NCBI RefSeq assembly: GCF_002846335.1
Contig: NZ_PJMQ01000001.1
Coordinates: 1,798,001-1,862,000 of the forward strand
Length of the DNA stretch: 64,000 bases
Reading direction: 5' to 3'
DNA from: Janthinobacterium sp. 61
GTDB lineage: Bacteria; Pseudomonadota; Gammaproteobacteria; Burkholderiales; Burkholderiaceae_D
This document shows positions 40,575 through 49,477 of the stretch, piece after piece. Each line of letters begins with the position of its first letter. Position 1 is the stretch's first letter. The notes below the pieces were generated by a model that saw only the letters and a program-made list of their open reading frames with translations, made no database searches and had not been told where the DNA came from. The position numbers were made by a program, and so were the translations under genes.

Positions 40575-41771
40575 TCAATTCAGCGCGGCGGCCGGTCCGA
40601 AGAACTCATGGTGCGTCTGCTGTTCCGGCACGCCCAGCTCGCGCAAGTATTGTTTGACGGCGCGCATGAACGGCTGCGGCCCCAGGAAATAGGCATCGAC
40701 GTCGCGCGAGGCCGGCAGCCAGTGCGCCAGCTGCTCTTTATCGAGCAAGCCGACGGCGTCCGGCGCGACGGCGTCCGGCACATCTTGCTCGCCGCCATGT
40801 TCCGCGTAGCAGTAATAACGCTGCAGCTGCGGGTGCTGTGCAGCCAGTGCGTCGATCTGCGCACGGAACGCATGCACGCCCTGGTTGCGCGCCGCATGGA
40901 TGAAATGCACGGGGCGCTTGCCGCGCAGGGCCGCCGTCAGCATGGCCAGGGTCGGCGTGATGCCCACGCCGCCACTGATCAGTACCAGAGGTTTTTCGCT
41001 GTCGCGCAGCACGAAGTCGCCCGAGGGCGGCGTCAGCTGTACCGTGTCGCCCGCCTGCACATGGTCGTGGAAGAAATTGGACACCTTGCCGCCCGCTTCC
41101 CGCTTGATGCTGATGCGGTACGTCTGGCCGTTGCTGGCGGCCGACAAGGAGTACTGGCGGCGCATGGGCACGCCATCGACGCTGGCCAGTACGCCGATAT
41201 ACTGGCCTGGCGCAAAGTCGAGCACGGGCTGGTCATCGGCGGGCGCCAGCAGGAAGGAAGTGATCTCGCCGCTTTCCACCGTCTTGCTGCGCACGGTAAA
41301 GTCGCGTGCGCCGCTCCAGCCGCCGGGCGCGGCCGCCTGCGCCTTGTAAATGCGCCCTTCCTCGCCGGCCAGGATGTCGGCCAGCTGGCCATAGGCCGCG
41401 CCCCAGGCGTCGATGACGGCGTCGCTGGCCACCTCGGCGCCCAGCACTTCTCGGATGGCTTGCAGCAGGCTGGCGCCCACCAGCGGATAGTGCTCGGCGC
41501 GGATCTGCAAGGCCACGTGCTTGTTGACGATGGTGGCCACCAGGTCGCCCAGCGCAGCGAGTTTATCGATATGTTTGGCATACATCAGCACGCCATTGGC
41601 CAGCGCGCGCTGCTGGTCGCCGCTGTGCTGGTGCGCCTGGTTAAAGTACGGCAGCACTTCGGGATGGTCGCGGAACAGATTCTTGTAGAAATGGCGGGTC
41701 AGCGCTTCACCGCCCTGTTCGAGGATGGGGACGGTGGCCGTGATGATGGCGCGTTGTTCTTGGGTCAGCAT
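40575..41771 (-). CDS. hmp: Flavohemoprotein / nitric oxide dioxygenase
   Basis: Oxidises NO to nitrate with O2 and NAD(P)H; cytoplasmic. 398 residues. The globin domain (about 1-140) begins MLTQEQRAIITATVPIL, with the heme His in NKHVALQI and the distal residues in FYKNLF. The FAD domain has RQYSLSAA (about 205-212), and the NAD domain has ISGGVGITPTLAM (about 270) and YFLGPQPFM. It is 37 bases downstream of the hemerythrin gene on the same strand, so both are under the NsrR-like operator at 42267-42295. Confidence 0.96.
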   Translation of the reverse strand: MLTQEQRAIITATVPILEQGGEALTRHFYKNLFRDHPEVLPYFNQAHQHSGDQQRALANGVLMYAKHIDKLAALGDLVATIVNKHVALQIRAEHYPLVGASLLQAIREVLGAEVASDAVIDAWGAAYGQLADILAGEEGRIYKAQAAAPGGWSGARDFTVRSKTVESGEITSFLLAPADDQPVLDFAPGQYIGVLASVDGVPMRRQYSLSAASNGQTYRISIKREAGGKVSNFFHDHVQAGDTVQLTPPSGDFVLRDSEKPLVLISGGVGITPTLAMLTAALRGKRPVHFIHAARNQGVHAFRAQIDALAAQHPQLQRYYCYAEHGGEQDVPDAVAPDAVGLLDKEQLAHWLPASRDVDAYFLGPQPFMRAVKQYLRELGVPEQQTHHEFFGPAAALN

Positions 41772-41808
41772 GTAAAACTCCTGTATGTCTATTAATTAGT
41801 AAGCGGTC

Positions 41809-42222
41809 TCATGCCAGCGTTTCAACGGCTGGATATAACTCGGTGTCTTCGCGCCGCATGCGCTGGTACAGCGCGTGCAGCACGGTATTGGCTTCGCTGC
41901 GGAACGCTTCCGGCTCGGCGGCCAGGCGCATGGGCGTATTCCAGCGACCGGCAAAGTCCAGGTAGGCACCGGCGATGCCGTGCATTTCATGTTCGTACTG
42001 GCGCCCCAGCCGGGCCACCTTGGCCACGCCGCAGGCCTGCGCGGCCGGATACAGGTAGCGCTGCTCGACGGCCAGGTGCAGCTTGATCAAGCCGCTCATG
42101 GCGATGATCTGTTCGGCAATCGCCTGCGCACGTGCGGCGACACCGCCGCGCGCCAATTGGCGCAAGTCATCGATGGCGGCCAGGATGGCCAGGTGCTGCT
42201 GTTTGAACTTGTCGATATTCAT
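41809..42222 (-). CDS. Hemerythrin-domain protein
   Basis: 137 residues, all-helical. Candidate di-iron ligands: H10 in KFKQQHLAIL, HxxxE in IKLHLAVEQRYLYP, and the His pair in YEHEMHG. The last helix reads RRED.ELYP, where the usual His looks replaced by Arg, so one ligand may differ. Such proteins store or sense O2/NO or repair iron-sulfur clusters. It is the first gene of the operon with hmp, about 50 bases after the NsrR-like operator, indicating a role in NO stress. Confidence 0.8.
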   Translation of the reverse strand: MNIDKFKQQHLAILAAIDDLRQLARGGVAARAQAIAEQIIAMSGLIKLHLAVEQRYLYPAAQACGVAKVARLGRQYEHEMHGIAGAYLDFAGRWNTPMRLAAEPEAFRSEANTVLHALYQRMRREDTELYPAVETLA

Positions 42223-42249
42223 GGCGTGTTTCTCTTGTTGAGAGTTGCC

Positions 42250-42295
42250 AGTGTAGCGGAGTTCGCTTAAACATGCAAATTATATGCATGTTTAA
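42250..42295 (-). promoter_or_regulatory. NsrR-like operator over the hemerythrin-hmp promoter
   Basis: TTAAACATGCA (42267-42277) and TGCATGTTTAA (42285-42295) are perfect 11-base inverted arms. The core CATGCAAATTATATGCATG keeps the ATG..N..CAT layout and spacing of the NsrR consensus. On the minus strand, -35 TTGCAT (42278-42273) and -10 TACACT (42255-42250) are exactly 17 bases apart, and the -35 lies inside the left arm. Binding would block RNA polymerase; NO would lift it. Confidence 0.75.
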
Positions 42296-42448
42296 AACTT
42301 CCGTGTTTCCTGCGGGAATCTGGATCGACATGCGCCACTATGTGCGGCACAGAACACAAGCCACGGCCCTCCCTGCCTATAATTTATTCATCACAGCGCG
42401 TGCCCGTTTGCGGCCGTGCCGCACCCTCCACTCCAGCCAAGGACCAGC

Positions 42449-43327
42449 ATGAAAATCAAGACGGGCACGGGCCAGGCGCAGCAACTGGCCGGCATCATCA
42501 ACGAGCACCACACGGAACTGCTGGAAGGCTGGATGGCCGGCCTGATCGCCCGTCTGGTACGACGCGACAAGATCGCGGAAAACGAGCTGCGCCAGCAGGC
42601 AGCGCAATTGCTGCCGCTGCTGGCGGGTGCGCTGGAAAGCGGCGACTCTTTCGACATCGAAGGCGGCGCCTGGGACGACACACGCGCGCTGCTCGCGGAA
42701 ATATCGCAATCACGCGTGCGCCAGGGCTATTCGCCGATCGACACGGCCAGCTTCATGTTCGCCCTCAAGGAGCCGCTGTTCGCTTACCTGCGCAAGGAAA
42801 TCACGGCGCAACCGCAGGAACTGGGGGACGCCATCGTCAGCACCAGCAAATTATTCGACGAGCTGGGCCTGCTGACCATTGCCATTTACCAGAAGGCGCG
42901 CGAACAGGTGATCTTGCGCCAGCAGCAGGAATTGCTGGAACTGTCCACGCCCGTGGTGCAGCTGTGGCAAAACGTGCTGGCCCTGCCCCTGATTGGCACT
43001 CTCGACAGCGCCCGCACGCAGGTGGTGATGGAAAGCCTGCTGCAAAAGATCGTCGACACGGGCGCCCTGATCGCCATTATCGACATCACTGGCGTGCCCA
43101 CCGTCGACACCCTGGTGGCGCAGCACCTGCTGAAAACCATCGCCGCCGCGCGCCTGATGGGCGCAGACTGCATCATCAGCGGCATCCGCCCGCAGATCGC
43201 GCAAACCATTGTGCACCTGGGCGTCAACCTGGAAGACGTGATCACCAAGGCCACCCTGGCCGACGCCTTTGTCGTGGCCCTGAAACGCACGGGCTCCAGC
43301 ATCACCTACCAGCAGCAACAACACTGA
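42449..43327 (+). CDS. rsbR: Stressosome scaffold/sensor protein RsbR
   Basis: 292 residues from ATG 42449 with AAGGA 5 bases upstream. The N-terminal helical domain (about 10-160) resembles the RsbRD/non-heme-globin sensor part. The STAS domain (about 165-285) holds T221 in DITGVPTVDT, matching the B. subtilis phosphosite T205, and T167 in ELSTPVV may match T171. RsbR co-forms the large stressosome complex with RsbS; RsbT phosphorylates it under stress. First gene of a seven-base-to-overlapping operon. Confidence 0.9.
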   Translation: MKIKTGTGQAQQLAGIINEHHTELLEGWMAGLIARLVRRDKIAENELRQQAAQLLPLLAGALESGDSFDIEGGAWDDTRALLAEISQSRVRQGYSPIDTASFMFALKEPLFAYLRKEITAQPQELGDAIVSTSKLFDELGLLTIAIYQKAREQVILRQQQELLELSTPVVQLWQNVLALPLIGTLDSARTQVVMESLLQKIVDTGALIAIIDITGVPTVDTLVAQHLLKTIAAARLMGADCIISGIRPQIAQTIVHLGVNLEDVITKATLADAFVVALKRTGSSITYQQQQH

Positions 43328-43334
43328 GGCGCCT

Positions 43335-43697
43335 ATGGAAAGAATCCCCATTTTACGCATGGGTCGGCTGCTGCTGGTGACGATCCAGGTGGACATGCAT
43401 GACCGCCTGGCGATGACCTTGCAGGACGACCTGACCACGCGCATCGTGACGGACCGCGCCACGGGCGTGCTGATCGACATTTCCGCGCTCGACATCGTCG
43501 ACTCCTTCATCGGCCGCATGATCAGCAACACGGCGGCGATGGCGAAAATCCTCGACGCGCGCACCGTGGTGGTGGGCATGCAGCCGGCCGTCGCCATCAC
43601 CCTGGTAGAGCTGGGCCTGGCGCTGGAAGGTGTGAGCACGGCGCTCAACGTGGAACGGGGAATCAAGCTGCTGGAACGGGGCGGCACATGCGCGTGA
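43335..43697 (+). CDS. rsbS: Stressosome STAS protein RsbS
   Basis: 120 residues, a single STAS domain. S57 in the segment DISALDIVDSFIGR is the expected RsbT phosphorylation site (B. subtilis S59). It follows rsbR by 7 bases. When phosphorylated, RsbS releases RsbT. Confidence 0.94.
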   Translation: MERIPILRMGRLLLVTIQVDMHDRLAMTLQDDLTTRIVTDRATGVLIDISALDIVDSFIGRMISNTAAMAKILDARTVVVGMQPAVAITLVELGLALEGVSTALNVERGIKLLERGGTCA

Positions 43698-43707
43698 CGG
43701 GGGCGCC

Positions 43708-44142
43708 GTGCTAGGCGCGCAAGCACAGGAACGCGCGCAGGCAGTGGCGCAGATCCTGCCCCTGCACAGCGATGAAGATGTCGTGCGGCTACGCAAGCAG
43801 GTACGCGACAGCATGGTCGCCATGGGTTTTGGACTGATCGAACAGACCAAGATCATCACGGCGGCGAGCGAACTGGCGCGCAACACCCTGCGCTACGGCG
43901 GCGGCGGCGAAGCGCGCATCGCGCGCGTCAGCGATGGCGCGCGCCAGGGCCTGGAACTGCGTTTCATCGATGCGGGGCCGGGCATCGACGATATTCCCCT
44001 GGCGCTGACCGATGGCTATACCAGCGGCGGCGGGCTGGGACTGGGGCTGGGTGGCGCCAAGCGCCTGGCCGACGCCTTTCACATCGACACGGCGCCCGGC
44101 GTGGGCACCACCGTCACCATCGCGAAATGGAAGCTGTTTTGA
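43708..44142 (+). CDS. rsbT: Stressosome switch kinase RsbT
   Basis: 144 residues from a GTG at 43708 with GGGGG just before. A GHKL ATPase: N-box SELARNTLRYGGGG, G1 box DAGPGIDD and G2 box GGGLGLGLGGAKRLAD. RsbT phosphorylates RsbS and RsbR, then moves to an effector. Its 3' end overlaps the next gene by 16 bases. Confidence 0.93.
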   Translation: MLGAQAQERAQAVAQILPLHSDEDVVRLRKQVRDSMVAMGFGLIEQTKIITAASELARNTLRYGGGGEARIARVSDGARQGLELRFIDAGPGIDDIPLALTDGYTSGGGLGLGLGGAKRLADAFHIDTAPGVGTTVTIAKWKLF

Positions 44143-45224
44143 ACCACCTTGACCAAGCCCCTGACATTGCCAGGCAACGCAGTTTTCCCATCGGCGAACC
44201 GAGCGAGATCGCTGCGGCCCGCCGCGCCGGCAACGAACTGGCGCGCCGCATCGGTTTCGACGACGTGCGCACGGGCCAGCTGGCCATCATCATCAGCGAA
44301 GCGGCCACCAACATCGTCAAGCACGCGCAGCGCGGCGAAATCCTGCTGCGCAAGGTGCTGCGCGGCGGCACCAGCGGCATCGAAGTGCTGGCCATCGACA
44401 GCGGTCCCGGCATGGCCAATGTGCGCCAGCACATGCAGGATGGCCATTCCACCACGGGCACCTACGGCGTGGGACTGGGCGCGATACGCCGCCTGGGGCA
44501 GGAATTCGACCTGTACACGGCGCCCGGCAAGGGCACGGTGCTGATGGCGGTGGTCTGGGGGCAGCATGCCAGCAGCGCCATTCCCGCTCATCCGAACTGG
44601 CGGATCGGCGCCGTATGCCTGCCGCTGGCGTCGGAACAGGTGTGCGGCGACGCCTGGAACGTGGTCTGCGAGGGCCATGAATTGAGCCTGATGGTGGCCG
44701 ATGGCCTGGGCCACGGCCCCCTGGCTGCGCGCGCCTCGGAATGTGCCAGCGCGCTGCTGGAACACGACACGCCCGGCCTGCCGCCCCTTCCCGCGTCCTT
44801 CATCGAACTGGCCCACGGCGCCCTGCGTAACACGCGCGGCGCAGCGCTGGCGGTGGCGCATATCGATAGCGCGCGCCGCGAATTGCGCTATGCGGGCGTG
44901 GGCAACATCGCCGCCTGCGCCTTCGATATGCAGCAGCGCCGGCATTTGCTGTCGCATAACGGCATCGTCGGCAGCAACCTGCGCAAGGTGCAGGAATTTT
45001 GCTATCCGTGGCAACTGGGCGCGACACTGATCATGCATACCGACGGCCTGCATACGCGCTGGGATCTGGAACAGTATCCGGGTCTGATGCACTGCCATCC
45101 CAGCATCATCGCCGCAGTGCTGTACCGCGATTTTTCGCGCGGGCGCGACGACGTCACGGTGGTGGTGCTGCGCGAACATGAGGACCACCAGGCTGTTACA
45201 GCAGAAGGGACAGGTGCGGCATGA
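44127..45224 (+). CDS. RsbT-like ATPase fused to RsbX-like PP2C phosphatase
   Basis: 365 residues. N-terminal GHKL domain (about 10-150) with N-box SEAATNIVKHAQRGE, DSGPGM and GVGLGAIRRLG, of the RsbT/RsbW type. C-terminal PP2C/SpoIIE domain (about 165-350) with metal motifs VADGLGHG and HTDGL, and RDDVTVVVL at the end. RsbX dephosphorylates RsbR/RsbS in Gram-positives. Here the resetting phosphatase is joined to an ATPase domain. It overlaps rsbT by 16 bases and the next kinase by 4. Confidence 0.9.
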   Translation: MEAVLNHLDQAPDIARQRSFPIGEPSEIAAARRAGNELARRIGFDDVRTGQLAIIISEAATNIVKHAQRGEILLRKVLRGGTSGIEVLAIDSGPGMANVRQHMQDGHSTTGTYGVGLGAIRRLGQEFDLYTAPGKGTVLMAVVWGQHASSAIPAHPNWRIGAVCLPLASEQVCGDAWNVVCEGHELSLMVADGLGHGPLAARASECASALLEHDTPGLPPLPASFIELAHGALRNTRGAALAVAHIDSARRELRYAGVGNIAACAFDMQQRRHLLSHNGIVGSNLRKVQEFCYPWQLGATLIMHTDGLHTRWDLEQYPGLMHCHPSIIAAVLYRDFSRGRDDVTVVVLREHEDHQAVTAEGTGAA

Positions 45225-47044
45225 CACAACGCATATTGACAGCCCATATCGGCAGCGAACTCGATGTGGTGGGCGCTCGCCAGCGCGCGCGGCAGATTGC
45301 CGCCCTGTGCGGCTTTGGCGCGCAAGACCAGGTGCGCATCGCCACGGCCGTGTCGGAACTGGCGCGCAACGTCTACAACTACGCCGGCAGCGGAAAGGTG
45401 CATTTCGCCATCGATGGCCTGACGGCGCCGCAGGTGCTCAGCATCCGCATCGAGGACCAGGGCCCCGGCATCGCGCAGCTCGAACAGATACTGGCCGGCA
45501 CTTACCGCTCGCACACGGGCATGGGGCTGGGCATCCTGGGCGCGCAGCGATTGATGGACCGCTGCCACATCCGCAGCGCGCCGGGCGATGGCACGCACAT
45601 CACCTTGCAAAAGTTATTCCCGCGCGACGCGCCCCTGCTCGACGGGCAGGGCATCGGCGCCCTGTCCGGCAGCCTGCAGGCGCTGCCATCGGACATCACA
45701 CTCTCCGAAGTGCAGCAACAGAACCGCGAGCTGCTCGCCACCCTGGCCGAACTGAAGACGCGCCAGGACGATTTATTACAGCTGACGCGCGAACTGGAAG
45801 ACACCAACCGGGGCGTAGTGGCGCTGTTCGCGGAACTGGATGAAAAAGCCGACCACCTGCGCCGCGCCGACCAGATGAAATCGCGCTTCCTGTCGAACAT
45901 GAGCCATGAATTCCGCACGCCGCTCAGCTCCATCCGTGCCCTGTCCAAGCTGCTGCTCGACCGCATCGACGGCGAACTGTCGGAAGAGCAGGAAAAACAG
46001 GTGCTGTTCATCCTGCAAAGCGCCGTCAGCCTGAGCGACCTGGTGAACGACTTGCTAGACCTGGCCAAGATCGAGGCGGGCAAGGTCGACGTGCATGCCA
46101 ACAATTTTCAGGTCGCCGATCTGTTCAGCGCACTGCGCGGCATGCTGCGCCCGCTGCTGGTGTCCGATTCCCTCTCGCTCACCTTCATCGACCCCGATCC
46201 GGCGCTGCACATTCATACGGATGAAGGCAAGCTGTCGCAAATCCTGCGCAACTTCATCTCCAACGCCCTCAAGTTCACGGAAGCGGGCGCCATCGTCGTC
46301 AGCGCCACGCCGCTGCCAGAGCAGAATGCCATCCGCTTTTCCGTCTCCGACACGGGCCTGGGCATCGCCGCCGAAGACGTGCAGCTGATTTTCGAGGAAT
46401 TCAGCCAGGTGGAAAACCACATGCAGCGCAAGGTCAAGGGCACGGGCCTGGGCCTGCCCCTGTGCCGCAACCTGGCCACCCTGCTCAATGGCACCGTGTC
46501 CGTGGAAAGCACGCCGGGCCAGGGTTCGCTGTTTTCCGTCGTCCTGCCCACCAGCTACCATGCGCCCGAAGGCAGCCTGCCGCCGTGCGCGCCGGCCAAC
46601 GACAACGGCAATGACCAGCGCATCGGCGTGCTCGTGGTGGAAGACAATCCGCCCATCCGCCTGCTGTATGAAAAATTTCTGGCCGGCAGCGAATTTCGCG
46701 TGATCCCCGCGCGCAGCGTGCGCGAGGCGCAGGAGCGCTGGGAACAGCAGCGCCCTGCCGCCGTCATCCTCGACATCCTGCTACACGGCGAAACGGCATG
46801 GTACTGGCTGGCCGAGCTGAAAAACGATCCGCTGCGGCGCCAGGTGCCCGTCATCGTCGCCACCGAGATCGACGACGTGCGCAAGGGCCTGGCCCTCGGC
46901 GCCGACGCCTACTATGTCAAGCCGCTGCTGCGCCAGCAATTGCTGGCGACCCTGCGCGCGCTGATAGGCAATCCACACCACCGGCAAGAGCCGGTTCCGC
47001 CGCAAGGCACAACCACCTGGGACAATGCGCATGCTACCGGATAA
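45221..47044 (+). CDS. Hybrid histidine kinase with RsbT-like N-terminal ATPase
   Basis: 607 residues. The first about 135 residues are an RsbT-like GHKL domain (SELARNVYNYAGSGK, EDQGPGI, GMGLGILGAQRL). A coiled-coil linker (about 160-215) is followed by HisKA with H229 (SNMSHEFRTPLSSIRAL), an ATPase with SDTGLGIAAEDV and KGTGLGLPL, and a receiver (about 470-590) with D518 (VILDILLHG) and Lys in YVKPL. It has no membrane segment, so it is cytosolic. It probably receives the stressosome signal through its RsbT-like part. Confidence 0.92.
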   Translation: MTQRILTAHIGSELDVVGARQRARQIAALCGFGAQDQVRIATAVSELARNVYNYAGSGKVHFAIDGLTAPQVLSIRIEDQGPGIAQLEQILAGTYRSHTGMGLGILGAQRLMDRCHIRSAPGDGTHITLQKLFPRDAPLLDGQGIGALSGSLQALPSDITLSEVQQQNRELLATLAELKTRQDDLLQLTRELEDTNRGVVALFAELDEKADHLRRADQMKSRFLSNMSHEFRTPLSSIRALSKLLLDRIDGELSEEQEKQVLFILQSAVSLSDLVNDLLDLAKIEAGKVDVHANNFQVADLFSALRGMLRPLLVSDSLSLTFIDPDPALHIHTDEGKLSQILRNFISNALKFTEAGAIVVSATPLPEQNAIRFSVSDTGLGIAAEDVQLIFEEFSQVENHMQRKVKGTGLGLPLCRNLATLLNGTVSVESTPGQGSLFSVVLPTSYHAPEGSLPPCAPANDNGNDQRIGVLVVEDNPPIRLLYEKFLAGSEFRVIPARSVREAQERWEQQRPAAVILDILLHGETAWYWLAELKNDPLRRQVPVIVATEIDDVRKGLALGADAYYVKPLLRQQLLATLRALIGNPHHRQEPVPPQGTTTWDNAHATG

Positions 47045-48548
47045 CAATAGCGATGCTCTGATCCTGAACGTCGATGACAGCGACGGCGCCCGCTACGCCA
47101 AGTCGCGCATCCTCAAACGCGCCGGCTTCAAGGTCATCGAAGCCTCGAACGGGGGCGACGCGCTGCTGCGCGCCCGCCAGGACCGGCCCAACCTGATCCT
47201 GCTGGACGTCAAGCTTCCCGACATCAACGGCCTGGAAGTGTGCCGCCAGCTGAAAGCCGGCGCCGAGACAAACACCATCCTGGTGCTGCAGACGTCCGCG
47301 TCCTGTATCGGCACGGCCGACAAGATCCGCGCCCTGGACGGCGGCGCCGACAATTACCTGGTCGAACCGATCGAGGCGGATGAACTGATCGCCAACGTCA
47401 AGGCACTGCTGCGCCTGGGCCGCGTCGAGCGCGCACTGCGCGACGTGGACCGCCGCAAGGATGAATTCCTGGCCACCCTGGCCCACGAACTGCGCAACCC
47501 GCTGGGTCCCATCCGCACGGCGCTGGCCCTGCTGTGCAAGCTCGATCCCGTCGTGCCGGCCATGCAGGATAACGCGCGCCGCACCATCGGGCGCCACACG
47601 AGTCACCTGGTGCGCCTGGTGGACGACCTGCTCGACGTGTCGCGCATTTCGCAGGGAAAAATCTCGCTGCAATGGGAAAGGGTGAGCATGGCAAGCGTCA
47701 TCCGCAGCGCGCTGGAAACGAGTTCGCACAGCGTCGAAGCGCGCGGCCATGCGCTCGATGTGAGCCTGCCCCGGGAAGAACTGTGGGTCTGCGGCGACGC
47801 CGTGCGACTGTCGCAGATCGTCGCCAACCTGCTGCTCAACGCAGCCAAGTTCACGGCGCCGGGCGGGCGCATCACGATTTCCGCCGCGCGCGAAGACGAC
47901 AAGGTGCGTATCCGCCTGAGCGACAACGGCATCGGCATCGCCGCCGCCAGTATCGACAGCATCTTCGACCTGTTCGAGCAGAGCGGCCACGCGCCCGACC
48001 GGGTGCAGGATGGCCTGGGCATAGGCCTGTCGCTGGTGCGCAAGCTGGTGACCTTGCACGGCGGCCAGGTCAGCGTGCACAGCCCCGGCGTGGGGCTGGG
48101 TAGCACCTTCGAGGTCGTTCTGCCGCTCGACGCCCAGGTGCCGCCTCCGGCCATCGCGCCAGTGCCGGAGACGGCCAGCGGCGGCAGCCAGCGCATCCTC
48201 GTTGTCGACGACAACTGCGATGCAGCCGACACCCTGGCCGAATTGCTGGAAATGTACGGCCACACGGTGCGCACCGCCTATACGGGCGCGCAAGCAATCG
48301 AGCGCACCCTGGAATTCACGCCCGACATCGTCTTTCTCGACATCGGCCTGCCCGACATGAGCGGCTACGAGGTGGCAGGCAAGCTGCGCCAGTTGCCGAT
48401 ACCGCAGCAATTCCTGCTGGTGGCGCTGACCGGCTATGGCCAGGAACACGACCGCCAGACGGCCCTGCAGGCCGGTTTCAATGAGCACTTCGCCAAACCC
48501 GTCGATTTCGGCAAGCTGGCCATGCTGGGACTGCATATCGGGCCATGA
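47025..48548 (+). CDS. Hybrid histidine kinase with two receivers (REC-HisKA-ATPase-REC)
   Basis: 507 residues (ATG 47025; another at 47031), overlapping the previous kinase by 20 bases. Receiver 1: D61 in LILLDVKLPD, though the usual Lys position reads YLVEP, so a Lys seems missing. HisKA with H154 (TLAHELRNPLGPI), ATPase with SDNGIGIAAAS and GLGIGLSLV, receiver 2 with D439 (VFLDIGLPD) and FAKPV. It is cytosolic. Probably the last relay of the stressosome pathway; no DNA-binding or cyclic-di-GMP output is encoded after it. Confidence 0.93.
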   Translation: MRMLPDNNSDALILNVDDSDGARYAKSRILKRAGFKVIEASNGGDALLRARQDRPNLILLDVKLPDINGLEVCRQLKAGAETNTILVLQTSASCIGTADKIRALDGGADNYLVEPIEADELIANVKALLRLGRVERALRDVDRRKDEFLATLAHELRNPLGPIRTALALLCKLDPVVPAMQDNARRTIGRHTSHLVRLVDDLLDVSRISQGKISLQWERVSMASVIRSALETSSHSVEARGHALDVSLPREELWVCGDAVRLSQIVANLLLNAAKFTAPGGRITISAAREDDKVRIRLSDNGIGIAAASIDSIFDLFEQSGHAPDRVQDGLGIGLSLVRKLVTLHGGQVSVHSPGVGLGSTFEVVLPLDAQVPPPAIAPVPETASGGSQRILVVDDNCDAADTLAELLEMYGHTVRTAYTGAQAIERTLEFTPDIVFLDIGLPDMSGYEVAGKLRQLPIPQQFLLVALTGYGQEHDRQTALQAGFNEHFAKPVDFGKLAMLGLHIGP

Positions 48549-48566
48549 CGCTGGACTGGCAGCGAG

Positions 48567-48597
48567 TTGGTCTTTTATATAACGCTTCGGCTATAAT
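48567..48597 (+). promoter_or_regulatory. Candidate sigma-70 promoter of the binding-protein gene
   Basis: TTGGTC (48567-48572) and TATAAT (48592-48597), 19 bases apart. Start would be near 48604, about 39 bases before the TTG start codon. Spacing is longer than the ideal 17. Confidence 0.5.
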
Positions 48598-48642
48598 CGG
48601 CCGTGCGAAACGCGACTGTTTCGGGCCACCTGGGATGAACAA

Positions 48643-49476
48643 TTGCGGCAACAACCGATGTGTAACGGCGCTGCTGTGCCTTTTCTTCCATGGCTGCGCC
48701 CCCGTGCTTGGGTGGCCGCCTTGGCCGCCACGGCCTTGTTGGCGGTGCCGGCCAGCGCCGAAGAAGGCTTGCCGGCCAGGCTGGTATGCCATGACGATCT
48801 CTTCGTACCTTACTTCATGCAGAAGCACGGCCGCATCGAAGGATTGAACGTGGATGTGCTGCGTGAGGCGGCAGCCCGCCTGGGCATCGCCATTGAATTT
48901 CGCGCCATGCCATGGCGCCGGCTCGAAAGTGAGCTGGCCAGGCCGCAGGGCACGGTCGATTGCGCCTTCGCCATGAGCCGCACGCCGGCACGCGAGCAGT
49001 ACCTGGAATTTGGCAAGGTAGCGCTGCAGCCGACCGAATATGCGCTGTTCGTGCGGCGGGACGACACGCTGCCGGCCGTGGGCAAGCTGGACGACCTGGC
49101 CGGCAAAGTGATAGGCGTGCGCGCTGGATTCCGCCTGCCCGAAGCCATCGCCGCCGGCGTCGCGCAGGGCCGCTGGAGCGTCGCCGAAGTACCGACGGAT
49201 GCCGCCAATTTCCAGAAACTGGCGCTGCGCCGCATCGATGCCGTGCTGGCGGACGGCGTCGTCGGCCAGTACACGGTCAAACAGCTGAAACTGCAAGGCA
49301 TCGTCCGCGTGGCGCCGCAACTGGCCCGCTTCGACAACTATATCGTGTTTCGCAAGAATAAAGGCTCGCCCGCGCTGGCCGCCGCCTTCGACCGCGCATT
49401 CCGGCGCATGCGCCAGGATGGCAGTTTCACGCGCATCACTTCCGCCTATCTGGGCGCACCGCTTCTGGAACCTTGA
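48643..49476 (+). CDS. Periplasmic substrate-binding protein, family 3 (amino-acid-type)
   Basis: 277 residues from a TTG with GGGA 7 bases upstream; an ATG at 48658 is an alternative. Signal peptide with cleavage after PASA (about residue 39). The mature protein fits SBP_bac_3: LVCHDDLFVPYFMQ, NVDVLREAAARLGI, DCAFAMSRTPAREQYLEF and LDDLAGKVIGVRAGF, ending AFRRMRQDGSFTRIT. There is no permease or ATPase next to it, so it may be a sensor-type or orphan binding protein. It is one base before the phosphoesterase gene. Confidence 0.85.
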   Translation: MRQQPMCNGAAVPFLPWLRPRAWVAALAATALLAVPASAEEGLPARLVCHDDLFVPYFMQKHGRIEGLNVDVLREAAARLGIAIEFRAMPWRRLESELARPQGTVDCAFAMSRTPAREQYLEFGKVALQPTEYALFVRRDDTLPAVGKLDDLAGKVIGVRAGFRLPEAIAAGVAQGRWSVAEVPTDAANFQKLALRRIDAVLADGVVGQYTVKQLKLQGIVRVAPQLARFDNYIVFRKNKGSPALAAAFDRAFRRMRQDGSFTRITSAYLGAPLLEP

Positions 49477-49477
49477 C

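Noticed and set aside
42449..42925. RsbR N-terminus as a heme-binding globin
   Set aside because: No proximal-His pattern of a heme globin was evident; the non-heme helical sensor type fits better.
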